A program made the position numbers and the translations under genes. Source: Burkholderiaceae bacterium (GTDB lineage Bacteria > Pseudomonadota > Gammaproteobacteria > Burkholderiales > Burkholderiaceae_E). Taken from it: a DNA stretch of 64,000 nucleotides. The notes under the pieces are model-generated. The model made no database searches. It was not told where the DNA came from and saw only the letters and a list, made by a program, of their open reading frames with translations. Below, one piece after another: positions 46,115 through 54,955 of this stretch (its first letter is position 1; each line of letters opens with the position of its first letter). The DNA lies in contig JAJTYR010000001.1 in NCBI GenBank assembly GCA_021463505.1, positions 112,653-176,652 on the forward strand. The letters run 5' to 3'.

Positions 46115-46756
46115 ATGAGATTCGGCGTGCCTCGATCGACGTTCCTGGCGCTTGCGCTGGTGGCTGGCGCGGCTCTTGCACAGCAATCGTCGCAACCGTC
46201 GCAGCCAGCGCCGGGCACGCCTCCGCCCGCCGGGTACCGGATGGGACCGGGAATGATGGGCTACGGTCCCGGCTACGGCCCGGGGGGTGGTTACGGCTAC
46301 CGGATGGGCCCCGGGATGATGGGTGGCTACGGTCCCGGCTATGGCATGGGGCCGGGGATGATGGGCGGCTACGGCCCGGGCTTCGGAATGGGCTTCGGGA
46401 TGATGGGCGGCCACGGCATGATGGGCCCGGGCATCGGCCGCGCGCTCTGGGCGCTCGACCTCGACGATGCGCAGCGCAAGCAGGTGCTCGCGATCCAGGA
46501 CGACCTGCGCAGGAAGCACTGGGAACTCGCGGGCAAGGCGCAGGAAGAAATGGCGAGCCTGCGTGACGCCTGGCTGGCGCCCAGGCGCGACCGCGCCGCG
46601 ATCCTGGCCGGCTACAAGCGGCTGGGCGAATTGCGCCAGCAGTCGCTCGAGCAGTCGCTCGACGCCGCCGACCGCCTCGACAAGGTCCTCACCGAGCAGC
46701 AGCGCGAGCAGCTCAGGCGCTCGGGACCGTGGTGGCTCGACCGCGACGGCCAATGA
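46115..46756 (+). CDS. Spy/CpxP-like periplasmic protein with Gly/Met-rich repeats
   Basis: A 213-residue protein from ATG 46115, preceded by GGAGATCCCC. A signal peptide (residues 1-22, ending ALAQ) is followed by repeats of the type GPGMMGGYGPGYGM to about residue 108, and a helical domain (ALDLDDAQRKQVLAIQDDLR) resembling Spy/CpxP/ZraP proteins. Methionine clusters could bind Cu(I) or other soft metals; this is inference. The next gene encodes a SHOCT protein, a frequent companion in metal-response loci. Confidence 0.75.
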   Translation: MRFGVPRSTFLALALVAGAALAQQSSQPSQPAPGTPPPAGYRMGPGMMGYGPGYGPGGGYGYRMGPGMMGGYGPGYGMGPGMMGGYGPGFGMGFGMMGGHGMMGPGIGRALWALDLDDAQRKQVLAIQDDLRRKHWELAGKAQEEMASLRDAWLAPRRDRAAILAGYKRLGELRQQSLEQSLDAADRLDKVLTEQQREQLRRSGPWWLDRDGQ

Positions 46757-46828
46757 TCTGCCGGCGGCTGGCTCCCACACCCGGTCGCCCGGCCCGCCCG
46801 CGGCATTCGATCTCGGGGAGATCCCGAC

Positions 46829-47092
46829 ATGTGGCACGGAATGGACGGCTGGGGTTGGGGCTGGACCTGGGGCATCGGCATGGTCCACGGCCTGCTGTGG
46901 TGGATCTTCGTCATCCTCGGGATCGTGCTGCTGGTGCGCCTGCTCGCGCGCGGTGGAGGAGGCGGCGCGGCGCCACCGTCACCGCCGCCTGCGCCAGCCG
47001 AGACCGCGCTCGACATCCTGAAGAAGCGCTACGCGCGCGGCGAGATCGACAAGGCGGAGTTCGAGGAGAAGCGGCGCGACCTGCAGGCGTGA
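46829..47092 (+). CDS. SHOCT domain membrane protein
   Basis: An 87-residue protein with a Trp/Gly-rich start (MWHGMDGWGWGW), one membrane helix (residues 17-41) and a C-terminal SHOCT motif, ALDILKKRYARGEIDKAEFEEKRRDL. Function unknown; SHOCT parts are thought to mediate oligomerisation. It follows the Spy-like gene after 72 bases. Confidence 0.88.
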   Translation: MWHGMDGWGWGWTWGIGMVHGLLWWIFVILGIVLLVRLLARGGGGGAAPPSPPPAPAETALDILKKRYARGEIDKAEFEEKRRDLQA

Positions 47093-47095
47093 GGA

Positions 47096-47171
<76 letters not shown>

Positions 47172-47253
47172 GCCGGGGCGCAGGCCGGAACGCCGCGCCC
47201 GAAAGCGGGAAATCATAGCAGAACCGGGTCGGCGCCCGGCGTGCGTGCCGCCC

Positions 47254-47259
47254 TATAAT
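47254..47259 (+). promoter_or_regulatory. perfect TATAAT box six bases before the UbiH-like start
   Basis: The hexamer is exact, but no -35 is visible 16-19 bases upstream. Transcription would begin at or next to the ATG, so the message may be leaderless. Confidence 0.4.
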
Positions 47260-47265
47260 GCGCCG

Positions 47266-48564
47266 ATGCCTTCCAGCCCTGCCGCGATGCAGGCCGACGT
47301 CGCGGTCGTCGGCCGCGGCGCTGTCGGCCTGACTGCCGCGCTCGCGCTGGCGCGCATCGGGTTGCCGACCACGCTGATTGGCGCGCCGCCGTCGGTCGAT
47401 GCGGGCACCGTTGCGGGCGGCGACGTCGATCCCTGGGATCTGCGCGTTTTCGCGCTGTCTCCGGCCACGCGCGCGCTGCTCGAGTCGATCGGCGTCTGGC
47501 ACGCGCTCGACGCCGCACGCATCGCGCCCGTCTACGACATGCGCGTGTTTCCCGCGTTCACCTCGGATCGTGATGTGCTGCACTTCAGCGCCTACGAAGC
47601 GCGCGTGGAGGCGCTCGCCTGGATCGTCGAGCAGCGCAACCTGATGCGCGCGCTCGGGCAGGCAGTGCGTTTCGCAGGCCTGCAGATCGTCGACGAAGCT
47701 TTCGATCGCGTCGACGCCGATCCGCGCACGCTGCAGTCGGCGTCGGGCACCGTGCCCGAGCCGACGATTTCAGTCGGCCTCGAAGGCGGGCGCCGCCTGT
47801 CGGTGCGGCTGCTGGTCGGTGCCGACGGCGCGGGGTCGCGGGTGCGCGAATCGGCGGCGCTGACCTGGAGCGTCTCCGACTATCCGCAGCGCGCGCTGGT
47901 GGCGCACTTCGACACCGGGCGCCCGCATCGCGACATCGCCTGGCAGTGGTTCGGGCGCGACGGCATCCTGGCGTTGTTGCCGCTGCCGCTGCCCTGGCCG
48001 CCGGCCACGGCACCCGATGCGCCGCAGGGACGCGTCAGCATGGTCTGGTCGGCGCCGCCCGAACTGGCCGACGCGCTGCTGGCGATGACCCCCGGCGAAC
48101 TCGCGGCCCGGGTGCAGCAGGCCGCCGGCGCGGCGCTCGGCACGATGAGTGCGATCTCGCGGGTGCAGGCGTTTCCGCTGCGCCTGGGTCGCGTTGTCTC
48201 GATGGTCGGGCACCGGGTGGCGCTGGTGGGCGACGCTGCGCATCTGGTGCACCCTCTGGCCGGGCAGGGCATGAACCTGGGCTTCGGCGACGTGGCGGCG
48301 CTCGTGCGCGTACTGCGCGAGGGCGCCTCCGGTGGCGATCCCGGCGATCGGCTGCTGCTGCGCCGCTACGCGCGCGCACGCGCCGAACCGGTCGCCGCGA
48401 TGCGCAGCGCCACCGACGCACTGCAGCGGCTGTTCGACCCGACGCGCCGTTCGGCGCCGGCGGCGCTGGCCCCGCTGGTCGAATCGGCGCTGGCGCTCGG
48501 CTGGCGCGCAGTAGCAGGTTCGCGCTGGTTCAGGCGACAATTGGTGGCGCAGGCGGTTCGCTGA
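47266..48564 (+). CDS. UbiH/UbiF-family FAD-dependent monooxygenase
   Basis: A 432-residue flavoprotein. The dinucleotide motif is VVGRGAVGLTAALALA, the DG motif GADGAGSRVRE and the GD motif GDAAHLVHPLAGQGMNLGFGD, which is typical of ubiquinone hydroxylases. The ring position it hydroxylates cannot be told from sequence. ATG 47266 is the first start after TATAAT. dsbC follows after 60 bases, a neighbourhood common in Burkholderiales. Confidence 0.88.
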   Translation: MPSSPAAMQADVAVVGRGAVGLTAALALARIGLPTTLIGAPPSVDAGTVAGGDVDPWDLRVFALSPATRALLESIGVWHALDAARIAPVYDMRVFPAFTSDRDVLHFSAYEARVEALAWIVEQRNLMRALGQAVRFAGLQIVDEAFDRVDADPRTLQSASGTVPEPTISVGLEGGRRLSVRLLVGADGAGSRVRESAALTWSVSDYPQRALVAHFDTGRPHRDIAWQWFGRDGILALLPLPLPWPPATAPDAPQGRVSMVWSAPPELADALLAMTPGELAARVQQAAGAALGTMSAISRVQAFPLRLGRVVSMVGHRVALVGDAAHLVHPLAGQGMNLGFGDVAALVRVLREGASGGDPGDRLLLRRYARARAEPVAAMRSATDALQRLFDPTRRSAPAALAPLVESALALGWRAVAGSRWFRRQLVAQAVR

Positions 48565-48624
48565 CGCGTGCCGCGCCGTTTCTACCCGCGCGAGGAAGTT
48601 TGCGCAGCCGAGGATGACGCACCG

Positions 48625-49401
48625 ATGACCGATTCGTTGAGCTTCACCCGCGTGGCCGTCGCAGCGGTTGCGCTCGTCGCCGCTCTGGCGTTCTGGGCGG
48701 CCGCGCCGTCCGCGCAGACGCAGGGCGCGACCGTTGCCGACCCGGGGGCTGCCCGCGTCAAGGCTGCGGTCGAAGGGTTCTTCAAGGGGCGCTATTCGGT
48801 CGACGAGGTCCGCAAGACGCCGATGCGCGGCATCTACGAGGTGCGCGTGCGCAACGACGTGCTGATGTACGCCGACGAAACCGGCCAGTACGTCTTCCTC
48901 GACGGCAGCCTGATCGACCTGAAGGCCGAGCGCAACCTCACGCAGGAACGCATGGAGGAACTGCTCGCGATCGACTTCGGCACGCTGCCGCTCGAGCTGG
49001 CGATCAAGCAGGTCGCGGGCAACGGCAAGCGGGTGGTGGCGGTGTTCGAGGACCCGAACTGCGGCTACTGCAAGCGCCTGCGCGCCGACCTGGTCAAGCT
49101 CGACGACCTCACGATCTACACGTTCCCGATGGCCTTCCTTGCGGCCGATTCCGAGTCCAAGGCGCGCAAGGCGCTGTGCGCGGCCGACAAGGCGCGTGCC
49201 TGGAACGACCTGCTGCTGAACAACCGCATTCCGGGCAACACCGGCACCTGCGAGACGCCGCTCGCGAAAGTGGCCGAACTCGCGCGCAAGCTAGGCATCA
49301 CCGGCACGCCGGTGGTGTTCTTCGCCAATGGCAAGCGGCTGCAGGGCTACGCACCGCCCGATCGCTTCAACCGGATGCTGGCCGATTACTCGAAGGGTTG
49401 A
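48625..49401 (+). CDS. dsbC: thiol:disulfide interchange protein DsbC
   Basis: A 258-residue periplasmic isomerase from ATG 48625. A signal peptide ends APSAQ near residue 31. The N-terminal dimerisation domain spans about 40-100. The thioredoxin-fold domain has the active site CGYC at 146-149, the second cysteine pair (KALCAAD, TGTCETP) and the cis-proline motif GTPVVFF. It corrects wrong disulfides. The 3' end overlaps the convergent mltA by 35 bases. Confidence 0.95.
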   Translation: MTDSLSFTRVAVAAVALVAALAFWAAAPSAQTQGATVADPGAARVKAAVEGFFKGRYSVDEVRKTPMRGIYEVRVRNDVLMYADETGQYVFLDGSLIDLKAERNLTQERMEELLAIDFGTLPLELAIKQVAGNGKRVVAVFEDPNCGYCKRLRADLVKLDDLTIYTFPMAFLAADSESKARKALCAADKARAWNDLLLNNRIPGNTGTCETPLAKVAELARKLGITGTPVVFFANGKRLQGYAPPDRFNRMLADYSKG

Positions 49402-50554
49402 TCACCGGCTTCGCCAGCCCTTTCGGCCACAGCAGCCACATCCGCAGCGGCTGCTTCGTGCGACCGGCCAACCGGCCGGCCGCATCGTCCGCGCCCCAGA
49501 ACAGATCGGCTCGCACCGCGCCGGTGATCGCCGCGCCGCGGTCCTGGCTGAGCACGGCCCGCCGCAGCGGCGCGCCGTCATCGGGGTGCGTCGAATCGAT
49601 GAAGAGCAGCGCACCCGGCGGCACCTGCGCGGGGTCGGTGGCCACCGAGCGCAGCGGCGTCAGCGCCACGCCGAGTGACCCGGGCGGTCCGTCGTCGCCG
49701 TCGGGCAGTTCGCGAAAGAAGACGTAGCGGCGGTTGCGTCGCATCACCGCTGCGGCCTCGGCCGGATGCGCGCGCAGCCACGCCTTGATCGCTTCGGCGT
49801 CGACGGCTTCGGGTGCCAGCGCGCCGCGCGCGACCAGTTCGCGACCGATCGGGTAGTAGGGCTGGCCATTGTGGTCGGCAAAGCCGACGCGCATCGTGCC
49901 GCCGTCGCGCAAGCGCACGCGCCCCGAGCCCTGTATCTGCAGGAAGAAAGCCTCGACCGGGTCGTCGAGCCAGACCAGTTCGCGCCCTGCGAGCAGACGC
50001 CCGGTCTCGATTTCGGCGCGCGACGGGTAGGGCTGCAGCGTCTTTGCCGAAACGACCGTACCGGGCGAGGCGGGCAGACCCGATGCGGCGGCCGCGTCCG
50101 GCGCAGCGGCCGCGTCCGGCGAGTCGGCTGTTTTCGGCCTGGCCGCGGCGCGCAGCCGGCTGCCATCCGGGCCGCGCACCAGATCGGGCGGCCGCCGGTA
50201 GAGCGGTGCCTGGCCGTCGTGCTCGCGGTGGCGACTGCCGTCGACCACCGGTTCGTAGTAGCCGGTGAGCAGACCCGGGGCGCCGTTCTCGCGTACCAGC
50301 GGCCAGGCGGCGAACTGCGCGTCGAGCCATCCCTTCAGTGCATGGGCCGGCGGCAGGTTCGGGCACAGCGCCGGCCACGGCTGCGGCGGATGCGGCAGCG
50401 CACACTGACGCTCGATCGCGCGGTGCAACCCGGCGAGCGAGTCGTCATACCATCCGGGCAGCTGGCTGGGCGCGAGCGGCAGGGACTGCGCTGCGGTGCA
50501 AACGGCCGGAGTGATGGCGGCCAGCAGCAGTATGGCTCGCGTGCGCCGGAACAC
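49367..50554 (-). CDS. mltA: membrane-bound lytic murein transglycosylase A
   Basis: About 395 residues from GTG 50554, which gives a clean signal peptide (RAILLLAAITPAVCTAAQ); the ORF track's ATG at 50740 would run into apaG. LLTGYYEPVVDGSR, FFLQIQGSGRVRL and the 3D-domain region THPDDGAPLRRAVLSQDRG with DLFWG match MltA. It cuts glycan strands of peptidoglycan, making 1,6-anhydro products. A cysteine in the signal region (AVC) is not a good lipobox. Confidence 0.9.
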   Translation of the reverse strand: MFRRTRAILLLAAITPAVCTAAQSLPLAPSQLPGWYDDSLAGLHRAIERQCALPHPPQPWPALCPNLPPAHALKGWLDAQFAAWPLVRENGAPGLLTGYYEPVVDGSRHREHDGQAPLYRRPPDLVRGPDGSRLRAAARPKTADSPDAAAAPDAAAASGLPASPGTVVSAKTLQPYPSRAEIETGRLLAGRELVWLDDPVEAFFLQIQGSGRVRLRDGGTMRVGFADHNGQPYYPIGRELVARGALAPEAVDAEAIKAWLRAHPAEAAAVMRRNRRYVFFRELPDGDDGPPGSLGVALTPLRSVATDPAQVPPGALLFIDSTHPDDGAPLRRAVLSQDRGAAITGAVRADLFWGADDAAGRLAGRTKQPLRMWLLWPKGLAKPVINPSSNRPASG

Positions 50555-50620
50555 CGGGGCGGCCAGCCCGGCGACTCGCCCGGCCGCCAGCCAGCCGACC
50601 AGCGAGCTAGAATCGCCCGC

Positions 50621-50713
50621 ATGGACGAGGCGTGGATCCTGTTCGCCGAAGCCGGCGGCGTGCTGGCGCTGATGGTGTTCTTCGTCTGGTGGACGATGCG
50701 CGGCCGGAAGTGA
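50621..50713 (+). CDS. 30-residue single-helix membrane peptide
   Basis: Reads MDEAWILFAEAGGVLALMVF, then FVWWTMRGRK and a stop. An acidic start, one hydrophobic helix and a positive end are typical of small membrane proteins such as CydX-type subunits. It is too short for the ORF track. TAGAAT lies seven bases before the ATG. It lies opposite to the mltA-apaG gap. No family assigned; comparison with other genomes would decide. Confidence 0.5.
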   Translation: MDEAWILFAEAGGVLALMVFFVWWTMRGRK

Positions 50714-50739
50714 CGCACGGCGCATGGGCGCGCGGTTCA

Positions 50740-51120
50740 TCAGTGCAGCGTGCGCGGCATGCTGAGCGCGAACTCCTCGATCGGTACCTCGAAGCGGTGC
50801 CCGTCCTCGGCCACGAAGAAGTAGCTGCCGCGCATCGCGCCGGTGGGTGTGGCGATCTGGCTGCCGCTGGTGTATTCGAAGCCCGCGCCCGGCTCGAGCA
50901 GCGGCTGCTGCCCGACCACGCCCAGCCCCTGCACCTCGATCACCCGATCGCTGTCGTCGCGGATGATCCAGTGGCGGCTGATCAGCTGCGCCGCGACGTT
51001 GCCGGTGTTGGTGACGCGTATGGTGTACGCGAACGCGTATTGCGCATCTTCGGGTTTCGACTGCTCGGGCAGGTAGGCCGCCTGCACGTCGACGCGGAAC
51101 TGGTAGCGCTTGTCGGTCAC
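50740..51120 (-). CDS. apaG: ApaG domain protein (Co2+/Mg2+ efflux protein ApaG)
   Basis: A 126-residue protein from GTG 51120 ([20 protein letters not shown]). The family core [26 protein letters not shown] and the end [12 protein letters not shown] are present. It has a fibronectin-III-like fold; its exact role is unclear. The longer ORF is antisense to rpe. It is upstream of mltA on the same strand. Confidence 0.93.
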   Translation of the reverse strand: MTDKRYQFRVDVQAAYLPEQSKPEDAQYAFAYTIRVTNTGNVAAQLISRHWIIRDDSDRVIEVQGLGVVGQQPLLEPGAGFEYTSGSQIATPTGAMRGSYFFVAEDGHRFEVPIEEFALSMPRTLH

Positions 51121-51208
51121 GGGAATCGGGGTCGGGAAGGGCACTAGAATCGCGATTGTAGACAAGGCGGGGCTGCGCCCCTCATCCGACCACGGGCAGG
51201 ACTCCACC

Positions 51209-51901
51209 ATGACGCAGGCCTTTCGCATCGCACCGAGCATCCTGTCGGCCGATTTCGCGCGACTCGGCGAAGAGGTGCGCGCTGTCGAGGCCGCCGGTGC
51301 CGACCTGATCCACTTCGACGTGATGGACAACCACTACGTGCCGAACCTCACCATCGGGCCGCTGGTGTGCGAGGCGCTGCGCCCGCACGTGCAGATCCCG
51401 ATCGACGTGCACCTGATGGTCAGCCCGGTGGACCGCATCGTCGGGGACTTCGCCAAGGCGGGCGCGAACCTGATCAGCTTCCACCCGGAGGCGTCCGGCC
51501 ACGTCGACCGCACGCTGCAACTGATCCGCGACTGCGGTTGCCGCGCCGGGATCGTGTTCAACCCGGCCACGCCGCTTTGCCATCTCGACCACGTGATGGA
51601 CAAGCTCGATCTGATCCTGCTGATGTCGGTGAATCCGGGCTTCGGCGGGCAGAAGTTCATTGCGGCCACGCTGCCGAAGATCCGCGCCGTGCGCGCGCGC
51701 ATCGACGCGCACGTCGCCGCCGGTGGCCAGTCGATCTGGCTCGAGGTCGACGGCGGCGTGAAGGTCGACAACATCGCCGAGGTGGCGCGCGCCGGCGCCG
51801 ACGCCTTCGTCGCGGGCTCGGCGGTGTTCGGCGCCGCCGATGCCGACGGCGGCTACCGTGGCGTGTTCACCAGGCTGCGTGCGGCGCTGGCGTCGGTCTG
51901 A
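51209..51901 (+). CDS. rpe: ribulose-phosphate 3-epimerase
   Basis: A 230-residue TIM barrel from ATG 51209 ([20 protein letters not shown]). The metal-binding parts are [14 protein letters not shown] and HLMV, with [12 protein letters not shown] and EVDGGV completing the site. It interconverts ribulose- and xylulose-5-phosphate. It begins the conserved rpe-gph-trpE order. TAGAAT at 51145-51150 may be part of its promoter. Confidence 0.96.
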   Translation: MTQAFRIAPSILSADFARLGEEVRAVEAAGADLIHFDVMDNHYVPNLTIGPLVCEALRPHVQIPIDVHLMVSPVDRIVGDFAKAGANLISFHPEASGHVDRTLQLIRDCGCRAGIVFNPATPLCHLDHVMDKLDLILLMSVNPGFGGQKFIAATLPKIRAVRARIDAHVAAGGQSIWLEVDGGVKVDNIAEVARAGADAFVAGSAVFGAADADGGYRGVFTRLRAALASV

Positions 51902-51915
51902 GACCGCGCGAGCCT

Positions 51916-52599
51916 GTGGCCGTGCGCCTCTTCCGTGCCCGCGGGGCGGCCATCGACCTCGACGGCACGCTGCTCGACACGGTTGCCGACCTCGCCGCGG
52001 CGATCAACGCGATGCTCGCCGATTTCGGACGGCCTGCGCTGCCCGAGTCGGCAGTGCGCAGCTTCGTCGGCAAAGGCGCACGCATCCTCGTGCACCGCGC
52101 ACTGTCGGGCTCGCTGGACGGGCGCGTCGACGATGCGAGTGCCGTGCGCGCCATGCAGTCGTTCGAATGGCACTACGAGCGCGAGAACGGCCGTTCGGCG
52201 AAGCTGTTCCCGAACGTGGTCGAGGGTCTGGCCGCGATGCGCGCCGGCGGCTTGCGGCTCGCCTGCGTGACCAACAAGCCGCAGGTCTTCGCCGACGCGC
52301 TGCTCGAGCGCACCGGGCTGGCCGCGCAGTTCGAGTTCGTCATTGGCGGGGACGTGCTGCCGCGAAGCAAGCCCGATCCGATGCAGCTGCACCACGCCTG
52401 CGAGCGGCTCGGACTCGCGCCGTCGCAGATGGTGGCGATCGGCGATTCGTTGAACGACGCGCAGGCCGCGCGCGCGGCCGGCATGCCGGTGATGATCGTG
52501 CCGTACGGCTACAACGAAGGGCTGCCGGTGAGCGCCATCGACGCCGACGCGGTCGTCGCCGACCTGCTCGAGGCGGCCGCGCGCATCGAAGCCGGTTGA
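51916..52599 (+). CDS. gph: phosphoglycolate phosphatase, HAD family
   Basis: A 227-residue HAD hydrolase from GTG 51916; the ORF track starts inside rpe. Motif I is AIDLDGTLLDT, where the usual FDLDGT phenylalanine is isoleucine but both aspartates remain. Motif II is VTNKP and the late motif IGDSLNDAQAAR. It removes phosphate from 2-phosphoglycolate. It follows rpe by 14 bases, and its stop overlaps the trp -35 box. Confidence 0.92.
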   Translation: MAVRLFRARGAAIDLDGTLLDTVADLAAAINAMLADFGRPALPESAVRSFVGKGARILVHRALSGSLDGRVDDASAVRAMQSFEWHYERENGRSAKLFPNVVEGLAAMRAGGLRLACVTNKPQVFADALLERTGLAAQFEFVIGGDVLPRSKPDPMQLHHACERLGLAPSQMVAIGDSLNDAQAARAAGMPVMIVPYGYNEGLPVSAIDADAVVADLLEAAARIEAG

Positions 52600-52626
52600 C
52601 GCCTGCGCCGGCGGTGGTGTTATAGT
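52596..52626 (+). promoter_or_regulatory. trp operon promoter
   Basis: TTGACG (52596-52601), a 19-base spacer and TATAGT (52621-52626). Both boxes match five of six; the spacer is long. The -35 lies on the gph stop codon. Transcription would begin near 52633, about 44 bases before the leader peptide. Confidence 0.6.
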
Positions 52627-52676
52627 CCGCGACGTCCGGAAACACCCTGGACTTCTTCCCCCTCGTCTTCGCCCTC

Positions 52677-52754
52677 ATGTCCAAGCTTCAGGAACTTCGC
52701 CCGGCCCGCAACGCCAACGGTTGGCGTCGTTGGCGCTGGTGGTGCCGGCACTGA
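52677..52754 (+). CDS. trpL: trp operon leader peptide
   Basis: A 25-residue reading frame absent from the ORF track: it ends in NGWRRWRWWCRH and has four Trp codons at positions 16, 19, 21 and 22. Such a Trp-dense short peptide between a promoter and trpE is the hallmark of attenuation: ribosome stalling when charged tRNA-Trp is low would favour an antiterminator fold. A perfect hairpin, ACGCCAA-CGG-TTGGCGT (52711-52727), covers the first Trp codon. Confidence 0.88.
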   Translation: MSKLQELRPARNANGWRRWRWWCRH

Positions 52755-52831
52755 TCGCCACGCACCGGCCAAGCCGCTAGCGCCCGCGCGGCGCCGCATC
52801 CACGGCCGGGTTTCCTGAAACATCGCCTGGT

Positions 52832-52869
52832 GCCCCTCGGAGGGCGCCTCCGGGCCCGTAGCGGACCCG
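52832..52869 (+). promoter_or_regulatory. candidate attenuator hairpins before trpE
   Basis: GGTGCCC-ctcgga-GGGCGCC is directly followed by GGGCCCGTAGCGGACCC, a second hairpin. They sit where the trp terminator is expected, just before the trpE ribosome site. No T-run follows, so the exact terminator and its competing fold remain unresolved. Confidence 0.4.
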
Positions 52870-52891
52870 GCCGCAGTGCCGCGAGGGAGTC

Positions 52892-54373
52892 ATGACCGAA
52901 ATCGAATTCCGGGCGATCGCCGCCCAGGGCTACAACCGCATTCCGCTGCTGCTGGAGTGCTTTGCCGACCTCGACACCCCGCTGTCGCTGTACCTGAAGC
53001 TGGCGCAGCAGCCGTACAGCTTTCTGCTCGAATCGGTGGTGGGCGGCGAGCGCTTCGGGCGCTACTCGTTCATCGGCCTGCCGGCGAACACGATCATCCG
53101 CTCGACCGCCGATGGCGCCGAGGTGGTGAAGCACGGCGCGACGATCGAGCGCTTCCGGGGCAATCCCCTCGACTTCGTCGATGCCTGGCAGAAGCGTTTC
53201 AAGGTGGCGGTGCGCCCTGGCCTGCCGCGCTTCTGCGGCGGGCTGGCCGGCTATTTTGCCTACGACGCGGTGCGCCACATCGAGCCGCGCGCGGCCGGGC
53301 GCGACAAGCGCGACCCGGTCGGCGTCCCCGACGTGTTCCTGCTGCTCACCGAAGAACTCGCGATCGTCGACAACGTGACCGGCAAGATCTACCTGATGGT
53401 CTATGCCGATCCCGCCGAGGGCGAGGCCTACCAGCGTGCCCGCAAGCGCCTGCGCGAGCTCTACGCGCAGTTGTCACGGCCGCTGGCGATGCCTTCGCCC
53501 GAGCCGGGCGTCGAGACCGGCACGCGTCGCGAATTCGCCCGGGACGACTATCTCGCGGCCGTCGCGCGCGCCAGGGAATACATCACGGCCGGCGACGTGA
53601 TGCAGGTGCAGGTCGGCCAGCTGATCGAAAAGCCGTTCCGTGATTCGCCGCTGACGCTGTACCGCGCGCTGCGCTCGATCAATCCGTCGCCGTACATGTA
53701 CTTCTACGACCTCGGCGGGTTCCACATCGTCGGCGCGTCGCCCGAGATCCTCGTGCGCCAGGAGCGCCAGCCCGACGGCGACCGCATCACCATCCGCCCG
53801 CTGGCGGGCACGCGCCGCCGCGGCGCCACGCCGGCGCAGGACGAGGCACTCGCGCAGGAACTGCTCGCCGACCCGAAGGAGATCGCCGAGCACGTGATGC
53901 TGATCGATCTCGCGCGCAACGACGTCGGCCGCATCGCCGAGACCGGCAGCGTGCGGGTGACCGACCGGCTGGCGATCGAGAAGTACTCGCACGTGATGCA
54001 CATCGTCTCGAACGTCGAGGGCCAGCTGAAGCCGGGCACGGGGCCGATCGACGTGCTGCGCGCGACTTTCCCGGCAGGCACGCTCACCGGTGCGCCGAAG
54101 ATCCGTGCGATGCAGATCATCGACGAACTCGAGCCGACCCGTCGCGGCATCTACGGCGGCGCCTGCGGCTACATCTCGTTTCTCGGCGACCTCGAACTCG
54201 CGATCGCGATCCGCACCGCGGTGGTCAAGGACGGCACGCTGTACGTGCAGGCCGCCGCCGGCATCGTCGCCGACTCGGTGCCCGAGAACGAGTGGCAGGA
54301 GACCGAGAACAAGGCGCGTGCGGTGCTGCGCGCGGCCGAGCTGGTGCAGGCCGGCCTGGATGGCCAGATCTGA
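52892..54373 (+). CDS. trpE: anthranilate synthase component I
   Basis: A 493-residue enzyme from ATG 52892, preceded by GAGGGAG. The feedback-inhibition motif LLES is at 45-48 ([10 protein letters not shown]). The chorismate-binding part has [28 protein letters not shown] and [15 protein letters not shown]. With TrpG it makes anthranilate from chorismate and glutamine. It is subject to tryptophan feedback (motif) and to attenuation by the leader upstream. Confidence 0.97.
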   Translation: MTEIEFRAIAAQGYNRIPLLLECFADLDTPLSLYLKLAQQPYSFLLESVVGGERFGRYSFIGLPANTIIRSTADGAEVVKHGATIERFRGNPLDFVDAWQKRFKVAVRPGLPRFCGGLAGYFAYDAVRHIEPRAAGRDKRDPVGVPDVFLLLTEELAIVDNVTGKIYLMVYADPAEGEAYQRARKRLRELYAQLSRPLAMPSPEPGVETGTRREFARDDYLAAVARAREYITAGDVMQVQVGQLIEKPFRDSPLTLYRALRSINPSPYMYFYDLGGFHIVGASPEILVRQERQPDGDRITIRPLAGTRRRGATPAQDEALAQELLADPKEIAEHVMLIDLARNDVGRIAETGSVRVTDRLAIEKYSHVMHIVSNVEGQLKPGTGPIDVLRATFPAGTLTGAPKIRAMQIIDELEPTRRGIYGGACGYISFLGDLELAIAIRTAVVKDGTLYVQAAAGIVADSVPENEWQETENKARAVLRAAELVQAGLDGQI

Positions 54374-54390
54374 GGCGGCGGGAGACGAAG

Positions 54391-54954
54391 ATGCTGCTGA
54401 TGATCGACAACTACGACAGCTTCACCTGGAACCTGGTGCAGTACTTCGGCGAGCTGGGCGAGGAGGTGCGCACGGTGCGCAACGACGCGATCACGCTCGA
54501 CGGGATCGCCGCGCTCGCCCCGGCGCGCATCGTGATCTCGCCGGGCCCGTGCACGCCGGCCGAGGCCGGCATTTCGCTGCCGCTGATCACGCGTTTCGCG
54601 GGCCGCATCCCGATCCTCGGCGTCTGCCTGGGACACCAGGCGATCGGCGCCGCGTTCGGTGGGCGCGTGGTGCGCGCGAAGCAGGTGATGCACGGCAAGA
54701 CCTCGGCGATCCGCCACGACGGGGCTGGCGTGTTTCGCGGACTACCCGATCCGTTCACCGCGATCCGCTATCACTCGCTGGCGGTCGAGCGCGAGACGCT
54801 GCCGGGCTGCCTCGAAGTCACTGCCTGGACCGACGACGGCGAAATCATGGGTTTGCGTCACCGTGAATGGCGCGTCGAGGGCGTGCAGTTCCACCCCGAA
54901 TCCATCCTCAGCGAGCACGGCCACGCGCTGCTCGCCAATTTCCTGGAGAACTGA
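54391..54954 (+). CDS. trpG: anthranilate synthase component II (glutamine amidotransferase)
   Basis: A 187-residue amidotransferase from ATG 54391; the listed start is a shadow. The catalytic cysteine is Cys79 in GVCLGHQA and the His-Glu pair is in VQFHPESI near residue 170; ISPGPCTP is the oxyanion region. It supplies ammonia to TrpE. It starts 17 bases after trpE. Confidence 0.97.
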   Translation: MLLMIDNYDSFTWNLVQYFGELGEEVRTVRNDAITLDGIAALAPARIVISPGPCTPAEAGISLPLITRFAGRIPILGVCLGHQAIGAAFGGRVVRAKQVMHGKTSAIRHDGAGVFRGLPDPFTAIRYHSLAVERETLPGCLEVTAWTDDGEIMGLRHREWRVEGVQFHPESILSEHGHALLANFLEN

Positions 54955-54955
54955 A

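Noticed and set aside
45604-46566. 320-residue plus-strand ORF across the DUF3014 copy
   Set aside because: It changes frame relative to the parent at the deletion join and then runs as a shadow over the Spy-like gene.
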